In this document: positions 13,131-59,785 of the stretch, one piece after another
Layout: each line of letters opens with the position of its first letter
How positions within the stretch are numbered: the stretch's first letter is position 1
NCBI GenBank assembly: GCA_005406025.1
Contig: BGZK01000004.1
Coordinates: 1,488,001-1,552,000, forward strand
DNA: 64,000 nucleotides
Direction: 5' to 3'
Source of the DNA: Eumeta japonica
Taxonomy: Eukaryota > Arthropoda > Insecta > Lepidoptera > Psychidae
Notes under the pieces: model-generated
What the model saw: only the letters and a program-made list of their open reading frames with translations
Databases searched by the model: none
What the model was told of the DNA's origin: nothing
Translations under genes and position numbers: made by a program

Positions 13131-13454
13131 ACTAACATTAAGTGCGTCATTCAACGTAGTTCTTTGACGGACAATCCATTAGTAATATCGCCACAGTATA
13201 CTAAAAAATAATTGCCGTTAGATTAATTGAGGAATCTTCTCATTCTTAAATTTCTCCTTCCATTCGGTTCCACTCAAATTTAAAGACGTTTCGCGTATTT
13301 CATAAGTCACTTTAACGAATTCTACATTTCAGAGATCTACCAATATATCGAGATATAGAATGCTTCGTCTAAGTGTTCCTTACTAATATCTCTAACCATT
13401 TATCACTGTTTAATTCGTCGGCCTTATGAAATTGTTGTGTGACTTTTGTCACGT

Positions 13455-13540
13455 TTTTTAGGGTTGCCGAGCCAAAGTGGCAAAAACGGAACCCTTATAG
13501 TTCCGTCACGTCCGTCCGTATGTTACAGGCATTTTATTCA
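13455..13540 (+). mobile_element. Interspersed repeat fragment with GGAACCCT motif
   Basis: AGGGTTGCCGAGCCAAAGTG, then ACGGAACCCTTATAGTTCCG and CGTCCGTCCG, resemble a sequence found many times in Lepidoptera genomes. AGGGTT and AACCCT form an inverted pair. Confidence 0.45.
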
Positions 13541-15600
13541 AATACTACAAGATGTATGTTAATGAAATTCACAGTATTGATTTCTTATATAAGCAGCTAC
13601 TTAGCTTGGTAGTTAAAGAACAATAATAAATATTCATAGGGAGGGGCACTCCATACATCTAACAGAAGCTGAAAATAATTTTTTTCAGCAAATATCAACG
13701 TCCGGCACATATTTTGACAGTACTTTTAAAAACTCTTTAATGTTTCTAAACAATTTTTCTGATTACGTCAATAATTTCGCAAATGATCGCTCCGAAAGTA
13801 GCAGAAATTGTCTCTCCCCCTTGTATTTTCTAAACCGTATGTCCAAAAAAAATATAAAATATAGTGAAGAAACGTTTATTGAATACTTTCAACGAAAATT
13901 ATTTTGAACATAATCAGACATACTGTTTTTTGAATTATTGCCGAAAAACAGCGCTTCTCAACAAAAAGACATAAGTGCCATGAAGATACACTCTTTTGCT
14001 GATGTACTTTAGTTTACACAATTTTAATAGTAATAGTCGACATGCCTACTTGTTTTTCTAATTATAGGCAACTTAAGTGCTTATAACTGTTCTGTGCGTG
14101 AAACGGAAAAAGTGTAAGAACGTACTTTTTCTATCTGTAAAGCATTTCTTTGTAATAATGGCTTCGGAATCCTATAATGATCATGGTCCGAACACGCTCT
14201 TGGCCAGTTTTTTTAGATTTTACTATGAAATCAAAAAAGCATCGATCACCAAACAAATTTAACATACAGTGTACGGTTTGCGGTGACGTATTTTCTTCCT
14301 AAGCGATAATTTCAATTACTAACTAAGGATCAATTTTTAAAATATCGCATTTTTCTTACGGCACGTTCAAAACGAATAGAGACCATGAAAAATCAAACTC
14401 GGTAAACAAATAAGTAAACAGAGACTTAACTCTGCTTTAAGATATTCTGCAGTAGAAAGCTATTCACACTTGGGAGACTCGCTTAACAAGACACGAGCTA
14501 TTACCACAGGAACCAAGAATAATAAACAACATTGCAACCGAGTACAGTAGAAATTGAAAAGACTGCAGACGAACTCTTTTAACTACAAGAAACGTACATC
14601 AAAGCTTACGTCAAGCAGGGGAACGAAGGACGAAAGAGAAATGAAAGGAGCATACCCTTCCCACTGTATTAATTTACACACTATAGTATCTATTTCTGGC
14701 TAAAGGTTGCATGAATACCGACTAGCTCTGCACTCGCGTCACTCCTAATCCAGACTATAACCTACACTTCTCCCTATAATTACGCTCCCTTCGGGTTATC
14801 GCGACTTATCCCTTTCGGTCATTGCGACTGGCTGAAGGTTGAGCGATGATGATGATGATGATGATGATAAGACAACATATCGGTCGGTATCGTTTCCGCA
14901 ATGCGTATGGTAAAAAAAATCGCTTTTCATCTTCATGATAATAATTTACCTATCATACTTGAGTTTTTGACTTGAGTTTTCCTTTTTGGATAAGCAATAG
15001 AAATAGCACGTCTTTCGTTAATTTTTCTTAGGTACTTAGGGAACGTCAACACTTTTTGTATCACAAATCACATAGAACGACGTTTAAAAACACCTGCGCT
15101 GCGACAATCACTATAAGTCGATCCATCGCCACGGTTGGCTAGCATGAATTGCCATCGACACCACCATCGCTAGGCTTACACCGCCTTGACGAGGTCGTTG
15201 TAGAAAAGTTGGTTCTTTGAAGAAGCTTATTTCTTCCAACCCCACTCGATTCTAAAATCGTTTTAGCAACGGCATGCTGTGTCACATCGCATCAAAAACC
15301 GGTGCTACTGACGAAAATTTTGAACTAAATATACCATCATTTTGTTACCTAAAGGGACAAACGAATTGGGTGCGTTAAATTATATACGGTTTAACTCATT
15401 GCAGACAAAATCGGATTCAATGTGTTAATTTGGTTTGGGAAAACAATGTATATTTCACATAGATATTCAAGAAGATACATTTTTTTAACTATTACACCGC
15501 TCGACACAAAATTTGACTTTAGCTTTAAAGCATTAAATTGCGATTGTTTAGGTCGTAATCAGACGAAAAAAATATATATGGCATGGAAAAGTTTGTTTTT
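13541..15600. other. Intergenic DNA with an (ATG)n microsatellite
   Basis: No gene is recognised. A run of eight GAT/ATG triplets lies at about 14,845-14,869. A 61-codon ORF at 14,077-14,262 has no recognisable motif. Confidence 0.4.
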
Positions 15601-15779
15601 GTGTTTATGAGACCTATTTGACAATATTTTTCAAAGTCTGTGGTTTCAATTTTTAATTGAAAATGAAACCATTCAAATAAATATGTTTGTTATTTTTTAA
15701 GTTTTACTATCAAATTAACTTACAAAAAAGTAGAAAATAATTTAAAAGTGCACACTTTTACATTTTCTTTTATGTACAT

Positions 15780-16350
15780 AAGCTCTTTCTCTCAATTAAC
15801 CCGAAATATAATCTCCCATCATGTTTTCATTGTATTGGCCTTGAGAAAGTTATTCGAAACCCATAAGGTCCTGATGAACACGTTCTCATTGTTTTTAAAT
15901 TTATCTAAATGAGGGTATCTACTTTTAATGACATCCTTCAGCCCATGGCTTTAAAAATTTTCAGCATATCCTCAACTAGCTTTTCGTAGTTTTCAGCTTT
16001 GTTATTTCCTAAAAATCCAGAGACTACTGCTTTGAAACTGTCCCAACTGGCTTTTTAAGCACGATTCAGCAAAGTTGGAAATTTTTCATCGGCGAAAATC
16101 TGTCTGATTTGCGGACCAACAAAAACCTCAGTTTTGACCTTTGCTTCTGATAACTTCGGAAAAAAAACTCTCAAGTATCCAAAAGCTTCGAAGTTTCATC
16201 CAGTTTTTTTTTAACGAATTGTTTCATCGACCCTAACTCGATGTGCAAAGGTGGTATTAACACTTTTTCCGCTTCAGCAATCACCTCAAATTTTCCGTTT
16301 TGTTTTTCGACACAGAGTTCTGTTCTTACAGGCCGTGACCGTTGAGTATT
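15780..16350 (-). pseudogene. Broken copy of a repeat-associated arthropod gene family
   Basis: The minus strand carries pieces in changing frames: ELCVEKQNGKFEVIAEAEKV, IPPLHIELGSMKQFV, FFPKLSEAKVKT, VGPQIRQIFADEKFP, KASWDSFKAVVSGFLGNNKA, ENYEKLVEDMLKIFK and YNENMMGDYI. These motifs in this order recur in many uncharacterised, repetitive arthropod proteins (P-P-L-H-I-x-L-G, F.GPQIR, W..F..VV..FLGN.KA.NY). Several frameshifts and stops make it non-functional. A transposon origin is probable but not shown. Confidence 0.55.
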
Positions 16351-16527
16351 CAACCTCCAATGTGCTATCCCGTAAGCACGGGTAACAAAATAAAGCGTAT
16401 TTTACCTCTCGGACTTCAACAAATTGACCACATGTACCAAAACATGTACCAAAATGCACCAACATCATATTTACACTTTCGCGGCGACATTTTAAGTTTT
16501 TCTAGACTTCTACAAAATCACTCGAGT

Positions 16528-16539
16528 GCCATCTAGTGG
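16528..16539 (-). promoter_or_regulatory. CTCF-like site
   Basis: The minus strand reads CCACTAGATGGC, an exact match to the CTCF core CCASYAGRKGGC. A single motif match only. Confidence 0.3.
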
Positions 16540-16960
16540 CACTTTGTGAATGTAAAAACCACACTGATCGCGCGGCATTTTTTAATGTATTAAAATTAAT
16601 TAATATTTATAAAAAAATCAAAAATGCATATTATTACTATAACTATCACAAAAGCAAACATTATACCAAAAAAAGGTATTTTCTTTTCGTTTTTGTGCAT
16701 AAAAAACCGGAAAATCGTAAAATGAACTTTAGGACAAAGAACGAAAATTTTTTTGTAGGGTCGTGTTATGTATGTTATATGTGGATTCCTGCTTAGAAGA
16801 AAAATAAATCGTTTTTCATTGTATCGAAACGGTATAGGCATATGTGCCAAAGTTAAATCCGAAGCGTTTGTCTGTGAATTCCATTTTTTTTTTAATTTCT
16901 TGATACGTATTCATTTTATGACTAACTAAACCCAGTTCTATCATTTTTAAAACTTATCTC

Positions 16961-17620
16961 TGTCTTTCTGTATGTCTGTTTTTATATTCTTTTATATAAC
17001 TCAAGAACGGCTTGACCGATTATGATGAAATTTGGTATACAATAAGAACAAGTCGTTACGTGCATCATAGGTTACCGTCTGTTTGTCTGTCTGTCGGTCC
17101 GTCTGTATGTTTTTTCATAAGTCAGGAATAGTGTCATCGATCGTGATGAAAATTGGTATACAGTATAAACGTATTTGTCTGTCTGTATGTTATTATACAA
17201 ATTAAAAAAGGCTTCGCCAGTTTTAATGAGAATTGATATATTGTAAGAATCATGATTGTTCAAATGATAAGCTACTGTCTGTCAGTCTGTTTATTTGTTT
17301 GTCTGTTTTTTATTTTCTTTTATAATTTATAAAAAGGTTTCAACGATTTTACTTAAAAATGGTATACAGTAAGTATATGTGATTCTGTAAATAATAAGTT
17401 AATGTTTATCTGTTTGTCTGTACGTATTTTGATAACTTAAAAAAATGTTTGACTAACCTCACGACAATTGGTGTGCAATAACTATATACAATTGTGCAAA
17501 TAATAGGCAACTATCTAATATCTGTCTGTTAGTCTGTTTAAAAAAATTTAACCGTCCTTGACGAAAATTAGTATACAGTTGGAACATGCGATTGGGTAAA
17601 TGATAATGTGTAATTTAAAT
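16961..17620 (+). repeat. Degenerate tandem array, about six units of roughly 110 bp
   Basis: Each unit has a CTGTCTGT/GTTTGTCTG block, an A/T stretch, a motif like AACGGCTTGACCGATT..GATGAAA, then TTGGTATACA and AAATGATAAG. Units begin near 16,961, 17,080, 17,175, 17,273, 17,406 and 17,518 and become more diverged to the right. The motif resembles repeat units widespread in insects. Confidence 0.6.
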
Positions 17621-17697
17621 ACACCATATAACTTTAAAAAAAATTATTTTTCTATGTTTTAGGAACAATATTCATTTGTTTTTGTATAGTTTACCAC

Positions 17698-17762
17698 GTG
17701 CGCGTGCCTGTGTGTGTGTATGTGTGTGGTATGTGCGTGTGTGTGTGCGTTCGTGCGTATAT
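17698..17762 (+). repeat. (GT)n microsatellite, imperfect
   Basis: Interrupted GT/GC/AT dinucleotides, including GTGTGTGTGTATGTGTGTGG. Confidence 0.8.
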
Positions 17763-18409
17763 GTAACCTGTTTCCCATTCTGATAATTCTATCATTAATA
17801 TGAAGATATTATTCTGATTTCTAAATGCTACATAGGCTATTTTTATTGTGATAAATATGCATGTTCAGTAAGAAACCACAATAACAGTAATTGAAGTCCG
17901 ATACAAATAGACGACTGGATGATTTATCGGTGTATGCTGCCTAAACGGTTTGATATAAGAAAATAAAATGAGCCTATGACTAATATATTAATTTTCAATA
18001 ACTTAACAATAACATAACATAACTTCTTCTGATATGAGTGAGCAGCGATGTAAATAAAGTCCGACTGACAATCAGAATGGAAATTTCATGGAAAAAGTTG
18101 GATTTTTACAGTGTATTAATTTAACAAAGTGGCTCATTAAATAATGTAGAATGAAAACAATAAATTTATATGGGGAGAAAAGTCATACACTGATTCGTTC
18201 ACCACGAAATCTTCGTAATTGAAAGACGGATCGAAATGGAATTTAGTCGTTTGATGATTTGTTTAATTCTTTATAAATCCTTATCCACTAAAAAAGAATT
18301 TTTAAAAATTCCTTTTTTTACGGAAGTAACCGGAGGTTGACTTTTGAATGATACGTTTTTATAGAGCAAGGTATGACTATGAAATTTGGTCAACAAGAGA
18401 ACCGCGACT

Positions 18410-18625
18410 AGGAAGGATCGAAATCGAAAACGAGACCAAAATCGAAAATGCATGTGGGTTACTATTATAATAATGTAATTTAAATCAAGAGCTAAAATTA
18501 AAATCAAGAACTTGACTAGAATCGAAATAAGGAGCAGTATTAAGTAAGTATCGAGAGCGGGACCGAGATGCGAGCGGGACAGAAATCAAAATTGAAAACG
18601 GGATATTGATTATCATCACTTAAAC
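18410..18625 (+). repeat. Purine-rich cryptic repeat (GAGACC/GAAATC units)
   Basis: A run of near-hexameric units such as ATCGAAATCGAAAACGAGAC, GAGCGGGACCGAGATG and GCGGGACAGAAATC. Related tracts occur at 28.68-28.80 and 62.22-62.34 kb. Confidence 0.45.
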
Positions 18626-18856
18626 CGTGATCGGTGACGCGTGCGGAGCAGTGGGCGGAAGCTATTCTATATATATAATAATATAATGTCCATATAAAAT
18701 GGAATAACGTTATGGACATATTGAATATAGGAAAATCACGCTTGAAAGCATTTTGATTTGAGAAAGGGAGTAGAATGGCGATCGAGGCCCATCACTAAAA
18801 TGTTGAACATCAATCCGACCGCAACGGTGCCACTATCTATATAGTGCAACGTGTAA

Positions 18857-18900
18857 CGCCATCTAGTAGAATTAATAAGGAACGTTTCTGTAGGTGGCGC
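18857..18900. promoter_or_regulatory. Pair of inward-facing CTCF-like sites
   Basis: CGCCATCTAGTAG (18,857-18,869) is a minus-strand CTCF-like core. TCTGTAGGTGGCGC (18,887-18,900) is a plus-strand match at 12 of 14 positions. They lie 2.6 kb upstream of the Magi ATG. Binding is not shown; related motifs also occur in insect repeats. Confidence 0.3.
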
Positions 18901-19911
18901 AGCAATCATCTCAAAGGAACTGACAGTTTTTGAAAATGACAGCTGTCAGCGCGTTACGTCCACCATCCACGAATAACAGTTATTTTCTACTGTTAAAATG
19001 TTACTCCAATTTGAGAAATTCAAGAATGTAAGATTTGACATAATTCCACTTGTTCAGATTATTTTGTACTTCAATACCTGCTCGGTTTTCTTGTATAAGC
19101 TTTTGTTAAAGATTGCCAGATACAAGAAAAAAGCAATTAAACATGGGAAAATTATTATTAATGTAATGTTTATTATAAGCCTTAAATTATGCGAAGGATT
19201 ATAATGAAATTCTATTTTATTGCGTATATATTTAAAGTTGAATTCACAATACAATTCTTGTGAAAACGTAAATTACGATTGATTAATTTAAATTTAGGAT
19301 TAGCAGTGCTACCAATACATTATGGACAAATTGTCTAATTCGATACACAAATTTTATAAATTGTTTGTACTATTAATGTACCCTTTCCTCATACCACCTT
19401 ACGCAATATAAATGAATACAATAAATCAAAAATACAACTAAACTGTAGTTGATAGAAACGACATCTTGGTGTTTTATTTTGACTAAGTACTCATTATTGT
19501 GAAATACCGAAAATAAAAATAGGAGAACCTACTGGTTACCTTATTCTCATTTTGGATATTGTTTAGATAAAATCATATAAAAAAAATTATAACTTCCGTA
19601 TTAACAAATATGATTTTGTATAAATCTTTTTTCTATATGAGATGTACTACAATATAAATTAGGCCGTAATATCTAATATAATGCAAATAAAATCTTTTAT
19701 GTTTTTAGTATGTCTATGTACATCAGAGAATTTTTTAACCAATAGTAGATAAATTCTCGCGTTAACATATTTTTGAAGTTATACTTCTTTTGGCACGTTT
19801 GGATGAGAGTGAATTTGTGAGCTGCGCGCGCACAAACGACATGATGAAGTTAGCCACAGAATAGAAATAATAAAAAAATATATTTTCAACACTGAATATA
19901 GTTACAATACT

Positions 19912-19971
19912 GAGTGTTCATACTATATAGTACATAGTACAGAGTGTTCATGCTATATATTACATAGTACT
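19912..19971 (+). repeat. 30-bp tandem duplication
   Basis: Two adjacent units beginning GAGTGTTCAT and ending ACATAGTAC plus one base; they differ at only a few positions. Confidence 0.75.
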
Positions 19972-20099
19972 TATATTCATAACCCAGCTCTTGCAAAATA
20001 TAGTATTCATATGAATAATCAATTTTGAGTATTAATTTTCTATAATTATTATTTTTGTTCAATTTATTATATATATAAACATTATTTGTAAACTTTTAA

Positions 20100-20158
20100 C
20101 ATTGTGTTGTGAAAATTGTGAAAATTTGAAGTGTTTTTAAATATTAGAGGTTAACCAT
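20100..20158 (+). other. Candidate noncoding 5' exon of Magi
   Basis: A TATATATAA box lies at about 20,068-20,078. The segment 30 bases further on runs to a perfect GTAAGT donor at 20,159. This has the form of a promoter plus a short 5' UTR exon that could splice to the exon carrying the Magi ATG 1.4 kb downstream. The evidence is motif-level only; another candidate is a TCAGTT initiator at 21,068. Confidence 0.22.
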
Positions 20159-20454
20159 GTAAGTATAATATATAGATATATTTCTAACGAACTTATTATT
20201 TTTCTAACAAATAATTGAATAATAAGTACACACACTCTTTTTAAATGTATTTGACTCATTCACATAATGAATAATGATTATATATTTGTACTGTATTGTT
20301 ATATTGTTACGTTAATAAAACATTTTCAATTAAACAAAATCGTTTTGATTGATTTTAATATTTATTGTCGATTACTACTGCATTTGAGTTATTTTAAATA
20401 TTATTCATACGCCAAAGAAGTATAACTTCTAACGCGTGTACATAAGTACACACA

Positions 20455-20513
20455 CTCTTTTTTTACTTTATTTTACTTTTATTTTATTTTATTTTACTTT
20501 TACTTTATTTATG
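20455..20513 (+). repeat. (TTTTA)n/(TTTTAC)n low-complexity tract
   Basis: TTTATTTTACTTTTATTTTA and variants, followed by AT-rich DNA up to the Magi start exon. Confidence 0.7.
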
Positions 20514-21531
20514 TTTCCAGTACAATATTATTTACAATATTTAGCTTACATTTGCTTAGTCCATGGCTGGTGAAGACCATTTACTTTGCAATGGCCTGCA
20601 TGCTCGTATTGTACTACCCGATTCTTTTTTATAATGATCGGGAACACCTGAATTGATGAAAAACAATTTCGTTTAACAGTGCAACAATAGTAAGTGGGAA
20701 ATATATCATATAACATGGCAATATTAATATTCACACTTGCGTATAGTTTACTGTCATCATTACAAGCGATAGTGTCACTGTATTTGTGTTTGGATAGTGG
20801 ACGCTGGAATGTGGTGTGTGCATTAAAATTTACATGTTATTTTAAAAAAAATTAACTGAACATTTTAAATTATGAGATATTTCAGAATCGATTATTACGC
20901 AGAAATTCATATTGTGTTGTGCCATGAGTGCATAAGCTATTATTTGTAATTAGATTAAAGACGAACGACCTTTAGGTACATAACTACAGCTGTGGCAATA
21001 ACATGTCTACTTGTTGCACCTACTTTCAAAATTAACGAGATTCTACATGTTTATGTGAGAAAGTATTTCAGTTGACCTAAGAAAACGCAAGGCTAGTGTT
21101 AGACGGCGACTTATCATCAAGATAACTGTATTTTTTCTTCTGTCAACGTGGGAATGGCTCGGTATTAAAAAAGTACGTTACGATGCACCTGCATTGAACC
21201 GTCAATTACCGCAATGCACCTAACGCGAACGATCTAATTATGAAACAGTTACACAAAGAGTTGATTGCGTTTTTTTTAACGAGGACCGTCGTCATCCTTT
21301 TTGCACTCAGGTAAAAATTCATGACCCGACAAGTTCGGAGTCGTCCGAAAGAGAAAATGACTCATCCTTCGGTCCTAAGGATTGTTTTGTTTATTAAGAT
21401 GCCATTGCGATGAGTAAAAGTGCTTTTGGAGACGTACTCAAGAAGGATAGTCGAAGATAAAAATGTGATGGCTCATTTACGAAACTGGCTATGTGAGCGT
21501 AAGGAACAATTTATTTTTTAATTTCGCTACA

Positions 21532-55520
<33,989 letters not shown>

Positions 55521-55934
55521 AAGAAGTCGCCGACGCCTCTAGAGAAATCATTTTTGAACGGAACACAACTTTATCTGAACACGTGCGAACACAGGATTGA
55601 GGTCTACGATGGAAAATCTTGTTAAAAAAAAAAATAAAATATACCAATGCTGTAGAAAATTATTTCCGGTTCAGATGGAAATTGAAAACACCAAGTATCC
55701 ATATAGCGAGGATAGTTATCCCAAATTGCTAGAGCTTTTTAGCCATACTAATGAAAGTTTAAAATAATCAGCAGCCGTTTAATATGCTTCTTTTGCCATT
55801 TTGTACAGCCGATTAGACTTGTATAATAGATCTGCATTTATATTATATTGCATAATAAATAAGTATTTTATCTGTAATTGTATACAAAGGGCATAGACTG
55901 GCCGAATGAGATAACTTTATTATTTTTAAATAAA
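55521..55934 (+). other. Magi: Magi 3' UTR, proximal part with poly(A) signals
   Basis: Canonical AATAAA hexamers occur at 55,633-55,638, 55,854-55,859 and 55,929-55,934. The first sits only about 110 bases after the stop. Further AATAAA-type sites continue downstream, so longer 3' ends are possible. Confidence 0.5.
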
Positions 55935-58624
55935 TTCACCAATTTATGTTTATTCCTACTGTTTATTATATGCCAACGTTTATAGAAAAAAAAATGAAGC
56001 CAATACATACATTGTATTCCATAGGTAGACTGTAACATAAACTATATATTTTTTTTTTTTCATTATTTTAAGAATCGACTAGTTTTGGAATTGATACTAC
56101 CGATAGAAAATGTGACACTTTTTAAGGCGGATTTGATTAGCACATCAGCATGCATTATCACACTAATAAAATACATGTGAATATAATATATATAAACCAA
56201 GTGATTTTAACAGGTTTATTCTTACTATACACAAAACAGAGCCATTAAAAAGCGTCAACCAATGCAATTCTTTGATGGGCGCCTTAGAGCGCTCAAAATG
56301 AAATCATAATTTTAGCAACGAGTCATTTGCATTGTTAATGCATTATGAGAATGAGAAATTGTATCAGCAATATCGCTTAGCAATATTGGTGTAATCTTTG
56401 TGCATTTTACCATCTGAATTTGAAATTGGTTGCCACAGTAAGGCGCCGAGTTTTCGAGAATCAAAAATAGGCTGTCTGGTTCATCTCAATTCACGCCCAC
56501 TTACTATTTATCGTAATAATATGTAGCTATCTAGATCGTAAACTTTATAAGAGAATTTTTTTCTTCATCCATGGATGACCATTGGCTTTATTGTGAGTAA
56601 AATTGTCTATGAATATATTTGCACCTATATATTGATATTTTATTAGTCTGTATTGTATATAAATCATTAATCGAAATCTTCTTTCATACTTTATAGTGGC
56701 ATCTTAATTACATTGCAAAATTGTATATGTGTGTTGACATGTATATCTTTAGCATGATTTTCATCATTTGATTCTTATGTCTGTCCTTATGTATACATGT
56801 TCTTACATATATAAAGTAATGGGCAGGTAAAGATGGAACTAGAAATTTAAGACCTAAATCAAAATTTCGTACTTTTCAAGCCTTAAGAGTCTAAGACTTA
56901 AAGGTCTTCATTGTCTAAGCATTGATGAAATGGATGAAATGAAATAAAAATACACAGTTTTTGTAACTTGTTGTTAGATTAACGGTTAAATTATTTGCCA
57001 TTTTTTAAGTATGCGTTTTAAGGGGAAAATAGCTTTAATTCGAATTCTAGAATTATAGAATATTTTAATATTTAAGGTTTTTGTAACCTTGCCACGTCGA
57101 TAGTCGATACTACCAACAGATGTGTAGATTTTAGATGTTAAATTTATAAATGGCATATAAACCATTTACATATTAATAGTTTAGAAAAGAGCTATTAGAA
57201 AATAACAATTATTTTATTGGGACTATTTTTAAGTTCCATATTTTTGCATGTATTTAAATTGTTATTTTAATATAATAGCCCAATATGGGATATGAAATAA
57301 TAATCGTAGTTCATATTAAATGGTTTTTAATAGATAATATTACATGCTTGATCATTAAAACATTGTTAGAGAAATGTATCATTTGATGTTCTACATTCTA
57401 TCGCTACTGATGTGCAACTTGTTTGTGAATTAAATTATTCTGCTGATGTGGCTCGTTGCGCGAGTGTGCGTGTTTGTGTTGCACAACTAACGGTTGATGC
57501 GCGAGTGCATTTGCAAAAGTGTGACATGAGATTAGTACTAATGTCAGTCTTATTAAAAAGAGATTGATACAGTTTCTGTAAGATTAATAGTTGTAGTGAC
57601 CTTTTTTATGACAATTTTTTTCTATGAAAATATTGACTGGTTGTGAAATCTCAATTGAAATATCAGGCTTTAAATTAATGAAATGGTGCCTTTCCTATTT
57701 TTTAAGTGCAAAAATTTTAGAATGTAAGTCTTATTACATGAATTCTCTTACATATTTCAACATAAAAAAAAAAAATCTAACAAAGAAGTATTTTATTGTT
57801 GGCATACCAGTTTTGTAACTTATTTTACCCTGTAACTTAATATTACTTCTAAACATAATTTAATATTGCTCAATATAAATAAGGAACATAGCTAAAATAC
57901 ATTTCATAAATAATTATATTATTGGATTTCTATTAGTAGAATCCAGTATATAATTACCTATATGTAGAAATTAAAAATGTCTATTAAGTAACAGTCAAAT
58001 AGTAACTAAATCAGTTTACTTAAGTGCCCTATTTAAAAAAAACCTTAATATCGTCTTTTGTTTTGAAAACAGATGAAATCCTAAATAATTGATATACTTC
58101 CTAGAATTTAACTGTCTATTATAAAGTATTATGAACAAAAAAAGGTAAGAAGAAAATGGGACCACCGAATAGAAAAATCTCATAAACATAACCTAATTAT
58201 GTAGCAAAGTATTTATGCATATTTAATTCTTTTTTACCTTTTTTTCATAATTTTCATTTTTTTATTCCTTTTAAGTGCTTTTCTTTTAGCAGCACATTCC
58301 TTTTCAATTTATCAATATAAAATTTCATTTTCATTACATGATATTGTCAATAAAGTGCTAAAATTATTATTTGTTATTATTGTAAAAATAAAGGACAATG
58401 TAATTGATTATAGAAATAAATGACATTCTGTTTAAAATATTTGTTTATATTGTAACACAGTGCTTATTTAACCCCACTTAAAGAAATCTTACAATCATTT
58501 ATGTTTTAGATATGACATTGATTACTCGTTTTAAGTTCAAGCTTTTTGAAAATTGATAAAATCCTAAGGTAATATTACATAACAATTACTTCATTTTACG
58601 GGGAACATGGAATTTTTTTAAAAT

Positions 58625-58654
58625 GCTTATGTAAAGCCGAAGCTTTACATAAGC
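58625..58654 (-). other. Perfect 13-bp hairpin with cTTCGg loop on the minus strand
   Basis: GCTTATGTAAAGC at 58,625-58,637 is exactly complementary to 58,642-58,654 with spacer CGAA. Read on the minus strand the loop is C(UUCG)G, an unusually stable tetraloop in RNA. Confidence 0.6.
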
Positions 58655-59719
58655 TTTTGATTTAAATCGAAGTTTTAAACTAATTTAAACTAGGTAATTA
58701 TTCTGAGAAAAACAAAAAGTAATATGAAAAAAGCTTTCATTGATTTTAGAAAGAAATATGTTAACGTGACCCTTATGAATGACAGTTTATAACAAAATGT
58801 TCACAGATTATGCAATTACTGTTCTTGTTTTACAAAACGAACTTCCGCTTCTGATTCAAGTATATAACACCATATGTAAAAAACAATACCAACACAAATA
58901 ATTAAGTAAGAAAACAGTAAGAACGAAATAATTATAGAAAAAGAACACGCAAGTTATATGCATTATTTTGATTGTCTATGATCAGTTTATACTTGCATAT
59001 GGGCTTTATTGTGTAAAATTAAATTAATCCTATTATTTTATCTTTATTAAACTGGTAATTGTAGTCTAAATAAATGCTGCTAGACGTCACTAAAAGTTTC
59101 GTAATTTTATACAGACTAAATTCTAGATGACATTAGCGGCTTTGTACAAAAAATGAAATTGATATTAAATGAGAGTTACACGCCCTGTTAAAAACATTCA
59201 ATACAGTCCCATACACAACAATAGAATCTGTAATGGCTTATATGTAATCTATCTGGAAGAAAAAAATTCCAGGTAGAGTTAAATTTGTAATCTATATGTA
59301 AGTCCATCATAGCGAGGTTTATTTATTGGACATAACGGGCTTGTAATGTTATTTGTATTTGTATGAATCCTATCTGCACCTTACCTGTAGGTTTGCATCT
59401 GTTCTTATCGTGAGTCCATGTGGACATGAAAACCTATGTGGATTTCCGAATACGAAATAGAAAAAGTTTTTAATGCTTTTAAATGACGATTCCACATAAG
59501 GAAAATGTTATGTTATGTATTCTACATGTAAATCCAGATAAGAACTCTGTAAACATATAAGTTCTATTAAACTTTCCGTTTCTTTCCTTCGAAAATTTTT
59601 ATGGGTATAGATATGGATTTGCAGCGACAAAAGCAAATTAGGTCCCAATACAATTTTTTCTTATTGGATGTTTTCAACAGGGACGACCGTGGCCATGCGA
59701 CAAATGGTGTCAATGAAGT

Positions 59720-59785
59720 GATTAGTTTTCTTGCCAACAAGCTAAATGGAGTGGTTTGTTTTCTTGCCAACAAACTAAAAGGAGT
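59720..59785 (+). repeat. Tandem duplication of about 33 bp
   Basis: TTTTCTTGCCAACAAGCTAA and TTTTCTTGCCAACAAACTAA begin two adjacent similar units (ATGGAGTGG versus AAGGAGTCG ends). Confidence 0.65.

Larger units (their letters stand above)
19755..20430. mobile_element. Possible TIR-bounded nonautonomous element
   Basis: GAAGTTATACTTCTTTTGGC at about 19,776-19,795 is mirrored by GCCAAAGAAGTATAACTTC at 20,411-20,429, with further matching outside (CGCGTTA). The interior has no coding capacity but contains the TATA box and GTAAGT donor proposed above, so the two readings compete. Confidence 0.4.

Noticed and set aside
14845..14869. Regular ATG repeats as an array of interest
   Set aside because: A plain trinucleotide microsatellite.
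16536..16850. Two overlapping ORFs rich in Phe/Lys/Tyr
   Set aside because: AT-rich chance ORFs on both strands with no motif.
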